This document shows, one piece after another, positions 8,592 through 16,198 of a stretch of DNA of 64,000 nucleotides. The position numbers were made by a program, and so were the translations under genes. Position 1 is the stretch's first letter. Every line of letters starts with the position of its first letter. The notes under the pieces were generated by a model, which searched no databases, was not told where the DNA came from, and saw only the letters and a program-made list of their open reading frames with translations. The stretch lies in NCBI RefSeq assembly GCF_012272815.1, contig NZ_JAAWWL010000002.1, positions 1,022,280 to 1,086,279 of the forward strand, written 5' to 3'. This stretch comes from Croceivirga thetidis (lineage in GTDB: Bacteria > Bacteroidota > Bacteroidia > Flavobacteriales > Flavobacteriaceae).

Positions 8592-8618
8592 TACCTACGC
8601 AGTTTTTATTTTCTGGTT
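8592..8618 (-). promoter_or_regulatory. ECF-type promoter of the DUF4331 operon
   Basis: On the minus strand AACC (8618-8615), 15 bp, then CGTAGGTA (8599-8592). The -10 octamer is identical to that before the glycosyltransferase gene, and the start codon is about 30 bp downstream. Confidence 0.6.
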
Positions 8619-8691
8619 TTGTTTATTCTGTTAAAGTCTTCTTAATAGGTCTTTGTTATTTTTTACATTTGAAGGTATCAATCAAAAAAAC

Positions 8692-9882
8692 ATGAACCCC
8701 TCTGCTGCTGGTTGGATCAAAAAATTTGGCCATACTCTTAAGAAGAATCCAGCATACTATACCTCTTATGAAGAACTGTATGCCTGGTTGGTTGAATCAG
8801 GATTTATCTACGGAATACACCTTCATATACCAGATTTTGTCAAAAGTGAACATCGATTAAGTGAAGATGAGGCTGCAAAAATCAACCTATTGAATGCCCT
8901 TTACCATTGCTACTATTTTGAAACCAATAACACTGACTTTACAAAGTTCATAGATGTAGTTTTCGAATATTATAATGCGCTAGACGTTGGAAAAATCTCT
9001 TTTCTAAGTAAAATCTTAAGTGGAAAAAAAACAGAATCCCAATTGGAAAAGTTGTTGGATTCTCGAATTTACCTAAACGGAAATGTTTTTAGTAAGGCTT
9101 TTGGAAATAGCTTAACCAATTCACTTCTTTTTGTTGATGTCCTAATCTTTTCGACCTATCTAAAAGGAGGGGGTACAATTATAAAACATGCCCACCTTTT
9201 AGAATATGTAACTATCAATATTGCGTATCATGCATTGAACTCAAAAGAGGCGAATAAGAATGATGAAAAATTGATTCAATTATTGGCCTCATCGTTGACA
9301 TTTGTTGATCAAAACCAAGACAATTTTGATGGTAGTTATCAAGAATTATTACAATCAAATTTTACAAAATTAGAGCGACAATATTTACTTGATATTGCAT
9401 GCCTGACAGTATGGGAAGATAAGTCAATTGATTATAAGGAATCGGAGTTCATTTTCGGTATAGGAAAAGACCTAGGAATCAATGAAGAAAACATCTCAAA
9501 ATCACTTTCAAATGTGGGCGATTTTTTTGCCCTAAATTTTGAAAATATTCCTTATTTAAAAGAGCAGAATTTAGCTCAAAAATATTACGAAGGAATGTCT
9601 AAAAATGTGGGTAAACTTATTCTTAGAAATAACAAACGATTGAAAAAAGAATTGGCTGAGAGTAAAGAATTGGTTTCTTTAATTTCCAAATCTGCATCAA
9701 AAGATTTAAGTCCTGAAGAGCGAAAAAAAATACAAAACCAATTGCTTGATATTTTCAAGACCATTCCATCTTTAGCAATTTTTTTGCTTCCCGGAGGGGC
9801 AGTTTTACTACCCATTGCAGTTAGCTTGATTCCAAAATTATTGCCTTCTGCTTTTGATGATAATCGAGTAGAGGAAAAGTAG
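8692..9882 (+). CDS. LETM1-like domain protein
   Basis: A 396-residue protein starting MNPSAAGWIKKFG; I prefer this ATG to a TTG 39 bases upstream because the family begins with this motif. A helical central region includes a TerB-like stretch (YLLDIACLTVWEDKSIDYKE). The C-terminus (about residues 330-390) matches the LETM1-like region: IFLLPGGAVLLPIAVSLIPKLLPSAF. Bacterial members have been called LETM1-related biofilm-associated proteins; the role is not firmly known. It stands alone between two minus-strand blocks. Confidence 0.78.
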   Translation: MNPSAAGWIKKFGHTLKKNPAYYTSYEELYAWLVESGFIYGIHLHIPDFVKSEHRLSEDEAAKINLLNALYHCYYFETNNTDFTKFIDVVFEYYNALDVGKISFLSKILSGKKTESQLEKLLDSRIYLNGNVFSKAFGNSLTNSLLFVDVLIFSTYLKGGGTIIKHAHLLEYVTINIAYHALNSKEANKNDEKLIQLLASSLTFVDQNQDNFDGSYQELLQSNFTKLERQYLLDIACLTVWEDKSIDYKESEFIFGIGKDLGINEENISKSLSNVGDFFALNFENIPYLKEQNLAQKYYEGMSKNVGKLILRNNKRLKKELAESKELVSLISKSASKDLSPEERKKIQNQLLDIFKTIPSLAIFLLPGGAVLLPIAVSLIPKLLPSAFDDNRVEEK

Positions 9883-9961
9883 GGTATTCTCTTAAAAAAG
9901 CAAGTATAAGAAAAATCTATTGTAGATATTATTAATCTAAATACCAGATATTTGCACTATT

Positions 9962-10717
9962 TTATTCCAACCAAAGCTTAAAGTCTTTTACTCGCTCTCT
10001 ACTCACAATGATTTCTTGCTCTACAAAGGTATTTAATTTTATTTGAAGTCGAGAATTGGTGTACGAAATGATATCTTTTATGTGGTTAATGTTCACATAA
10101 AATTTTCGGCTGACCCTAAAAAATATTTTTGGCGAAAGTTCGGGTTCCAAGTTTTCAAGCGTAGTATCCAACAAATAATTTCTCCCGTCGGTTGTTGCTG
10201 CATAGGTACCTTTATTCTCACTGTAAAAACATTCCACTTCATCAGCATTGATAATTTTTAAGTGCTGCCCTACCTTGGCAGTAAAACGTTTTTTATACTC
10301 CCTTTCTAGGGGGTTGACCAGCAACTTTTTTATATCCTCAAAATCGACCGAAATCTGTTCTTTTTCAGGCTTGAATTCTTGGTACTTTCTCACTGCCTTT
10401 TCGAGGTCTTCATCATCGATTGGTTTTAACAAATAATCAATGCTATTTAACTTAAAAGCTTGGAGTGCATATTCGTCATAAGCAGTGGTAAAAATGATGG
10501 CACTTTTAACTTCAATAACATCGAAGATTTCGAACGATAAACCATCTGAAAGTTGAATGTCTAAAAAAATCAAATCCGGATGTTCATTTTTCTGAAACCA
10601 ATCGATTGATTCTTCAACTGAATGTAGCATCGTTGACACCTCAACTTTCAGTTCAGAAAGTAATCTTTGAAGTCTTCTTGCTGCCGGTTTTTCATCTTCA
10701 ATTATGATGGCCTTCAT
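9962..10717 (-). CDS. LytTR-family response regulator
   Basis: A 251-residue regulator. The receiver domain (1-120) has the acidic pocket ED at 7-8, phosphoacceptor Asp53 in LIFLDIQ and the Lys of YLLKPID. The C-terminal LytTR DNA-binding domain (about 150-250) includes FFRVSRKFYVNINHI. It is the last gene of the 2TM operon. Its cognate kinase is probably the LytS-type kinase at 16199-17533. LytTR proteins bind paired direct repeats about two turns apart, exactly the pattern found before four promoters in this window. Confidence 0.95.
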   Translation of the reverse strand: MKAIIIEDEKPAARRLQRLLSELKVEVSTMLHSVEESIDWFQKNEHPDLIFLDIQLSDGLSFEIFDVIEVKSAIIFTTAYDEYALQAFKLNSIDYLLKPIDDEDLEKAVRKYQEFKPEKEQISVDFEDIKKLLVNPLEREYKKRFTAKVGQHLKIINADEVECFYSENKGTYAATTDGRNYLLDTTLENLEPELSPKIFFRVSRKFYVNINHIKDIISYTNSRLQIKLNTFVEQEIIVSRERVKDFKLWLE

Positions 10718-10738
10718 GGGCTATATATTCTTTATTAA

Positions 10739-11071
10739 TTATCGATATTTTTTTGTCTCTTCCTTTTCGCGATCCATAATTTTTTGAATCTGCCTTTCTT
10801 CCCATTTTTTTAAAAATGGTATTTTATTGCGGTAGATATAAATGAAGTGAACGACCAAAATTACACCCCATAGAACTACGTTCATATTTACCCAATTGAA
10901 AAATTGTGGTTCTGAATTTACCCATTCCGGTAAAAAAGAATTGAAGACACCTAGCTTGAACAGGTAAAACACACCGTTGATTACAACGAAAACCTTTAAA
11001 TGTCGATAAAAGCTCTTTATCTCTTCTACACGCTTTTTAGCACGCAGGTATTTATTATTGTCAGTTTTCAT
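10739..11071 (-). CDS. 2TM domain protein
   Basis: A 110-residue protein with an N-terminal basic amphipathic segment (YLRAKKRVEEIKSFYRHL), two membrane helices and a C-terminal KKWEERQIQKIMDRE motif. This is the 2TM domain layout seen beside LytTR systems in Flavobacteriia. It is the most divergent of the four tandem copies and has a longer loop between the helices. It is 21 bp before the regulator gene. It may tune the sensor kinase or be an output; neither is shown. Confidence 0.85.
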   Translation of the reverse strand: MKTDNNKYLRAKKRVEEIKSFYRHLKVFVVINGVFYLFKLGVFNSFLPEWVNSEPQFFNWVNMNVVLWGVILVVHFIYIYRNKIPFLKKWEERQIQKIMDREKEETKKYR

Positions 11072-11076
11072 ATCAA

Positions 11077-11391
11077 TTAAAGGAATTTACTTGCATCTTC
11101 CCTATCGCGTTCCATATATTTTTTAATCTGGCGTTCTTCCCAGTTCTTATTGAATAAAGGATTGAACCGAAAAGTTATGGCGGCGTGAATACCCAAACCA
11201 ATGCCCCAGAAAATCAAGGTGAAAAAATGACCCCATTCCCAAAAATTATTTGACTGAATCGCAATGTTTATTAGTATAAAGGCATTTACAGCAATGTATA
11301 CCATTAAATGGATATAAAAGCCCTTTAGTTCATCAACCCTTTTTCTGGCCCTGCCCATTTTACTATCGTCATATTTATCCTTTACTGCCAT
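11077..11391 (-). CDS. 2TM domain protein
   Basis: A 104-residue tandem paralogue with KARKRVDELKGFYIHL at the N-terminus (written here as seen, GRARKRVDELKGFYIHL), two hydrophobic helices and the C-terminal FNKNWEERQIKKYM motif. It starts 10 bases inside the preceding gene and ends 5 bp before the next, so it is translationally coupled in the 2TM-LytTR operon. Confidence 0.85.
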   Translation of the reverse strand: MAVKDKYDDSKMGRARKRVDELKGFYIHLMVYIAVNAFILINIAIQSNNFWEWGHFFTLIFWGIGLGIHAAITFRFNPLFNKNWEERQIKKYMERDREDASKFL

Positions 11392-11684
11392 TTTCTTTCG
11401 TTTTTATCCTTGTCCATTAATTCTTTTATTTTTCTTTCTTCCCAATTCTTCCCGAAGAATGGGTTGATTCTAAAGGTATTGATTGCATGAAAGAACAAAC
11501 CTATCCCCCAGCCAAATGCCGCCCAAAGAAACCACATATAGCTCCAGCCGTTTATCCAATAGTTAACTGCCGCTAAACCTGAAATGACCAGGACATAAGA
11601 GGTGAGATTACCGTAAAACTTTTTTAGTTCATCTACGCGTTCTTTCGCCTTTATGTATTTGCTTTCGTTTGTATTAAAATCCAT
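11382..11684 (-). CDS. 2TM domain protein
   Basis: A 100-residue tandem paralogue: YIKAKERVDELKKFYGNL, two membrane helices with a Trp-rich first loop, then NPFFGKNWEERKIKELMDKD. It is second in the operon and overlaps the following gene by 10 bases. The short motif shared by all copies (KNWEERKI) suggests a common partner. Confidence 0.86.
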   Translation of the reverse strand: MDFNTNESKYIKAKERVDELKKFYGNLTSYVLVISGLAAVNYWINGWSYMWFLWAAFGWGIGLFFHAINTFRINPFFGKNWEERKIKELMDKDKNERKWQ

Positions 11685-11729
11685 GATTTTGTCTTTTGAT
11701 TGGTTATGGTATTTAAAAATAGTAAATGT

Positions 11730-12008
11730 CTAATACTCATCATTATTCATGATTTCACGTATTTTTCGCTCCTCCCAGTCTTTACCTAAAAACGGCATGT
11801 AGCCAAAAGCCTGCATTCCATGACCCAGTAAACCAATACCCCATCCAAGAGCAGGGAATACAATCCAAAGAAAGCCTGTGGTCACATAGTTTAGATATGC
11901 CAATACCGAAATGACTATGGCATAAACCATTGCATGCGTATAGAAACCTTTAATACATTCAACCCTTTCTTTTGCTTTTTTATACTTGTAATCAGTTACA
12001 TTTTCCAT
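11730..12008 (-). CDS. 2TM domain protein, first gene of the 2TM-LytTR operon
   Basis: A 92-residue protein, the closest paralogue in the window to the C-terminal domain of the histidine kinase at 16199-17533: both share KAKERVE-IKGFY, LGWGIGL and HGM-AFGY-P segments. This suggests that it and the fused domain arose by duplication. Its promoter carries the paired 21-bp direct repeats described for the LytTR regulon. Confidence 0.87.
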   Translation of the reverse strand: MENVTDYKYKKAKERVECIKGFYTHAMVYAIVISVLAYLNYVTTGFLWIVFPALGWGIGLLGHGMQAFGYMPFLGKDWEERKIREIMNNDEY

Positions 12009-12044
12009 TAGTTCTATTTTTTGATTCTTGAATTATTTATAGAC

Positions 12045-12115
12045 CAAATATCAGCTGCAAGTCGACTGTTTTAAAATAGAAATTACCGAATTGTTATTTT
12101 TCTTGGATGGGTTGT
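12045..12115 (-). promoter_or_regulatory. Putative LytTR operator-promoter of the 2TM-LytTR operon
   Basis: Read on the minus strand, ACAACCCAT (12115-12107) and ACAATTCGG (12094-12086) are direct repeats offset by 21 bp. The motif continues to TAA at 12083. The -7 box GATATTTG (12052-12045) ends exactly 38 bp further on, and no -33 TTG was seen, as expected for an activator-dependent promoter. If the local regulator binds here the operon is autoregulated. Confidence 0.65.
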
Positions 12116-12252
12116 AGACTGCAGGGTTTTCAGCCTATTAATTGCAATAAGTTATGAATTAAGACAATTTATTCCCGCAAACCTAAGATTGTTCTCAGGT
12201 TCTGTTTTGATTGTTTTATCTACTTTTAATCAAATACTTAGTTACTCAAAAA

Positions 12253-13143
12253 TTGGAAGAAAACAAGGCAAACAAAGAAATTCCAAACGTTAGCTTCAAA
12301 AAGAACAAAGACTTGTTTGTCGAGGTAATGGATTTTGATCTTCTGTACGAGAGACTAGAAAAATCGACAGACCACAATCCCTTCGAGGCGCATAAAATCG
12401 TTTTTTACATGATTCTATTGGTCACAGAAGGTTCCTACACCCATTTTCTTGATTTTAAATACTACCAATTGAATGCAGGTAGTGCTTTGTTTGTTGCCAA
12501 GAATCAAATTCAATTTTTTACTGAAGACCTTAAGAAGGCTAAGGGTTATTGTATCATTTTTGATCATGGTTTTTTGAATAAACACTATTTTCTTTCACAC
12601 AATGTTAAATTCAATAGGTTATTTAATTACCATATTGAGCTACCTGTGATTCATAGTTCTGAAATGGGGGAAAACCATTTTTTGGATGTTATTGAAAAAC
12701 TACATCAAGAATATAATTCACCACAAGAAACGGGTAAATCAGAGATATTGGGATCACTGCTGAATGTAGTATTGCTTAAAGCTGAAAGGGCCAAATTGTT
12801 CCGCTCTAAGATTGAAGTTAACGCCCATTGGTTGGAGACTTTTGAACGATTCAAAAACTTATTGGAGTCAAATTACACAACAAACAGAAATTCAAGGCTA
12901 TACGCCTCAGAAATGAGTATTTCTTATAAATTCTTGAATGATGTTGTCAAAAAATTATCCGGAAAAACAGCGAAAAAATTCATAGATGATTTTGTCACTA
13001 TTGAAATCAAAAGGTTTTTGGTTACGAGTTCCCTATCGGTAAAGGAAATTTGCCATAAGACAGGATTTGACGAACCCGCTAACATGATTAAATTCTTTAA
13101 GAGAAATACCAACACCACACCACTCAAATTTAGATCTCTTTAA
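12253..13143 (+). CDS. AraC-family transcriptional regulator
   Basis: A roughly 296-residue regulator. The N-terminal region is a cupin-like sensor (about residues 20-150), and the C-terminal about 100 residues hold two helix-turn-helix motifs, ending SVKEICHKTGFDEPANMIKFFKRNTNTTP, given here as separate parts SVKEICHKTGFDEP and FFKRNTNTTPLKF. No ATG occurs before residue 26 of this frame; TTG at 12253 is chosen because residues like IPNVSFKKNKDLFVEV look coding. It probably controls the plus-strand cassette that follows. No operator was recognised. Confidence 0.85.
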   Translation: MEENKANKEIPNVSFKKNKDLFVEVMDFDLLYERLEKSTDHNPFEAHKIVFYMILLVTEGSYTHFLDFKYYQLNAGSALFVAKNQIQFFTEDLKKAKGYCIIFDHGFLNKHYFLSHNVKFNRLFNYHIELPVIHSSEMGENHFLDVIEKLHQEYNSPQETGKSEILGSLLNVVLLKAERAKLFRSKIEVNAHWLETFERFKNLLESNYTTNRNSRLYASEMSISYKFLNDVVKKLSGKTAKKFIDDFVTIEIKRFLVTSSLSVKEICHKTGFDEPANMIKFFKRNTNTTPLKFRSL

Positions 13144-13243
13144 AACCATCCAGGTTACACATTTACAATTTTTATCTTCATTTTGATAGCGAATAAGCCT
13201 GTTGGTCCAGCTATTTTTGCTCCACTATTTAAAATTGAAAGTC

Positions 13244-14683
13244 ATGAATTTGAAATGCCTAATACCTATTATTTTAGTAATAGCAAGTTGTGAACAACCA
13301 AAACCAGAATTAGTACTTGAGGTTACAACATTTAACCTAAAAACGACGGCCAGTCAGCAAATATTCAATGAACTGGATGCAGAAGTCGAAAGTAATTTTA
13401 CTAGTAATCAACCAGGATTTATTAAAAGACAAAGTTCAGTCGATGAGAATGGCAATTATATGGTCATTGTTTTCTGGAGCACACTAGAGGATGCGGAAGC
13501 TTCTATGAATAAGTTCATGGCAGATGCCGCTGTTAGTGATTATGCAGGAATGATTGAAGGAGAGACCATGAAAATGAACCGCTACACGATAAATCAAGAA
13601 TTTGCAGCCGAAAATAGTGCCTTTATCGAGATGATGGCCTTCGAAACAGCTGCTGATACCAACATTGAAAAGTTTACTAAAACTAATGCAAAAGTGGCCG
13701 AAAAAGTTACTGAGCCAAAAGAAGGTTTTATTCAGCGCATTACTGGTGTCAATGAAAATGGAGAACAAGTCGTTTTGGTTTATTGGGACACCAAAGAAAA
13801 TTCTGATGCTGCTTTGCAGCCCTTTATGGAGAATCCTATTTCCCAAGAATTTATGGGAATGATGAACCAATCATCAATTTCGATGTTAAGAAGTTCAACA
13901 CTTGAATCTTTAGACACACCAATGTCAAATAAAGATAAAGTTGTCGCACTATTGAACAGTTTTAATACTGGAAGCCAAGAACCCATTGGGTATATCAATC
14001 CCAACAAATATATACAGCACAATCTGGCAGTTGCTGATGGCCTTCAAGGATTTGGAGAGGTAATGCAAAATGCGCCTGAAGGAGGGTTTAAAGCGAATGT
14101 TATTCGTGCTTTTGAAGATGGTGATTTTGTCTTTACCCAAACCGAATATGATTTTTTTGGTCCAAAAGCCGCTTTTGATGTTTTTCGCTTTGAAGATGGG
14201 CAAATAGTGGAACACTGGGATAATTTGCTGGAAGTACAGCCACCTAACCCAAGTGGACACACTCAGTTTGATGGCTCAACCGTTCTGACAGATTTAGACA
14301 AAACTGCAGAAAACAAAGCCAAGGTGGAAGATTTCATCAATACCATATTATTCAAAGGGGAGATGGATAAGATTACCAATTACATAAATCCTGAAAAGTA
14401 TATTCAACACAATCCTGCCGTTGCCGATGGTCTTGACGGTTTTGGTGCTGCTATGAAATATTTTGCTGAAAACGGGCTTGTCATGGAATATGAAACCCTT
14501 CACAAAGTTTTGGGACAAGGAAACTTTGTACTCACTCTAAGCGAGGGAAAATTTGGAAAGGGAGAACCATCCGCATTCTATGACCTATTCAGGTTAGAAG
14601 ATGGACTGATTGTTGAGCATTGGGATGTTATTTCCTCAATACCACCAAAATCAGAGTGGAAAAACGATAATGGGAAATTTTAG
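13244..14683 (+). CDS. Lipoprotein with tandem ABM and tandem SnoaL-like domains
   Basis: A 479-residue lipoprotein starting at ATG 13244, with lipobox VIASC near residue 16. Two ferredoxin-like ABM (antibiotic biosynthesis monooxygenase-type) units follow at about 25-120 and 125-220; both share GFI-R and NG--V-V-W patterns. Two SnoaL-like domains follow at about 230-350 and 360-479, each with KYIQHN and VEHWD motifs. The four-domain order on a lipid anchor is unusual. Possible roles are handling a small oxidisable or polyketide-like compound; no activity is proven. The C-terminal half is paralogous to the gene at 15407. Confidence 0.8.
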   Translation: MNLKCLIPIILVIASCEQPKPELVLEVTTFNLKTTASQQIFNELDAEVESNFTSNQPGFIKRQSSVDENGNYMVIVFWSTLEDAEASMNKFMADAAVSDYAGMIEGETMKMNRYTINQEFAAENSAFIEMMAFETAADTNIEKFTKTNAKVAEKVTEPKEGFIQRITGVNENGEQVVLVYWDTKENSDAALQPFMENPISQEFMGMMNQSSISMLRSSTLESLDTPMSNKDKVVALLNSFNTGSQEPIGYINPNKYIQHNLAVADGLQGFGEVMQNAPEGGFKANVIRAFEDGDFVFTQTEYDFFGPKAAFDVFRFEDGQIVEHWDNLLEVQPPNPSGHTQFDGSTVLTDLDKTAENKAKVEDFINTILFKGEMDKITNYINPEKYIQHNPAVADGLDGFGAAMKYFAENGLVMEYETLHKVLGQGNFVLTLSEGKFGKGEPSAFYDLFRLEDGLIVEHWDVISSIPPKSEWKNDNGKF

Positions 14684-14751
14684 TTTAGCCTAAGTTCCTA
14701 TTCAGATTGACTGTTAAGAATTCAACCCTTTACAAAAAGTAATGTGTCGTT

Positions 14752-15384
14752 ATGAATGTAATCGAAAATAATTCAGAAACCATTTTAGATGAGTTGATTA
14801 AAGACTCTAAACTAGATTATTTACGTATGATGAAGAGCGCTGCTAAAAGCGTTTTGACCGGATTTGAACCTTCTAATTTCAAGGATGTCTACTTATCCAT
14901 TTCGAGGGAACAAGGAGAAGAATTGAGAAAATTAATTGTTCAAAGAAATATAAAAAATGTAGTTGAATTTGGAACGTCTTTTGGTATCTCCACCCTGTTT
15001 TTGGCACAAGGGGTTACAGAAACCAATGGTAAAATTATTACCACCGAGCTTATACCTTCAAAAGCCAAAAAAGCGAAGGAGAATTTTGAACGAGCCGGTG
15101 TAGCACAGTCAATAGAAGTATTAATTGGCGATGCCATGGATACCTTAAAAAACCATTCTGAAACAATCGACCTTTTGTTATTGGATGGATGGAAAGACCT
15201 TTACCACCCTTTGTTCAAAATGTTAGAGCCCAACTTTCACAATGGGACTATTATTTATGTGGATAACGCCGATATGGCTGAAACAAGGGATTTTTTATCT
15301 AAGGTTAAATCGACGGACAAATACGAACTACAATCACAATTTGGTGGGAAAGTTGTTTTAATTACATCAAAAATTCAAGAATAA
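14752..15384 (+). CDS. SAM-dependent O-methyltransferase-like protein
   Basis: A 210-residue class I methyltransferase. The SAM-binding motif I is NVVEFGTSFGISTLFLA, motif II has KIITTEL and the acidic DLLLLDGWKD follows. The overall order fits O-methyltransferase family 3-like enzymes. It lies between the two SnoaL-domain genes, so it may modify the same small molecule. Spacing to both neighbours is short (68 and 22 bp), consistent with one transcript. Confidence 0.85.
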   Translation: MNVIENNSETILDELIKDSKLDYLRMMKSAAKSVLTGFEPSNFKDVYLSISREQGEELRKLIVQRNIKNVVEFGTSFGISTLFLAQGVTETNGKIITTELIPSKAKKAKENFERAGVAQSIEVLIGDAMDTLKNHSETIDLLLLDGWKDLYHPLFKMLEPNFHNGTIIYVDNADMAETRDFLSKVKSTDKYELQSQFGGKVVLITSKIQE

Positions 15385-15406
15385 TACGTAACCTTTTTTA
15401 TTGATT

Positions 15407-16189
15407 ATGGGACAAAAATTAGAAAATGCCAAAAACTTATATTTAGAAGGTATTCGAGATGGCAATGCAAGAGCAGCTGTAACCAAATACACAGGTGACC
15501 GATACACACAGCACAGTACAGGTGTACGGGATGGCGTTGAAGGATTCGTTGAGTTCTTTGAACCTTTTATTGAACGAAATCCAAAAAGGCACATAGATAT
15601 TGTTAGAGGATGGGAAGACGGCCAATACGTATTCATTCATGCCTTCCAAAGTCTCAACGACGGAGAGGCAAAATGGGTAACTACAGATTTCTTTGATACA
15701 GATGAAAATGATAAAATAATTGAGCATTGGGACGTCATTGCCGCTTATGCAGACTCCACCCCTTCTGGCCATACTTCGGTTGATGGCGCCACAGAAATTA
15801 CAGATTTAGATAAAACCGAGGAGAATAAAGAGTTGGTGCGCAATCTTATCAAAGATGGACTGATGAAGGGCGGAAACCCTTCAAACCTCCCCAATTACAT
15901 TTCAGAAGAAAAGTATATTCAGCATAACAAAGAGGTGGCCGACGGGCTTGAACATTTTCAAAAGTTGGCAAGTATGCCCAATCCACCTCTTACCTATCAA
16001 GAAATAGTTTTGTGTGTTGGAAAAGGAAACTTTGTAGCGACTTTGTGCAAAGCAAATTGGAACGATGGAAAATTGAACCAGGACTACGCTCAGGTCGATA
16101 TTTTCAGAATTGAAGATGGTAAAGTTGTTGAACATTGGGATAATGTTGAACCAGTACCGAACGAAAATGTAAATAGTGGAAAATTTTAA
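15407..16189 (+). CDS. Tandem SnoaL-like domain protein
   Basis: A 260-residue protein without a signal peptide, starting at ATG 15407. It has two SnoaL-like/NTF2-fold domains joined by a PSGHTSVDGATEITDLDKT linker that is almost the same as the linker in the lipoprotein at 13244. Each domain carries the Y-QH and VEHWD motifs. It therefore looks like a cytoplasmic paralogue of the lipoprotein's C-terminal half. Last gene of the plus-strand cassette, convergent with the kinase gene 9 bp away. Confidence 0.85.
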   Translation: MGQKLENAKNLYLEGIRDGNARAAVTKYTGDRYTQHSTGVRDGVEGFVEFFEPFIERNPKRHIDIVRGWEDGQYVFIHAFQSLNDGEAKWVTTDFFDTDENDKIIEHWDVIAAYADSTPSGHTSVDGATEITDLDKTEENKELVRNLIKDGLMKGGNPSNLPNYISEEKYIQHNKEVADGLEHFQKLASMPNPPLTYQEIVLCVGKGNFVATLCKANWNDGKLNQDYAQVDIFRIEDGKVVEHWDNVEPVPNENVNSGKF

Positions 16190-16198
16190 TTCGAGGAC

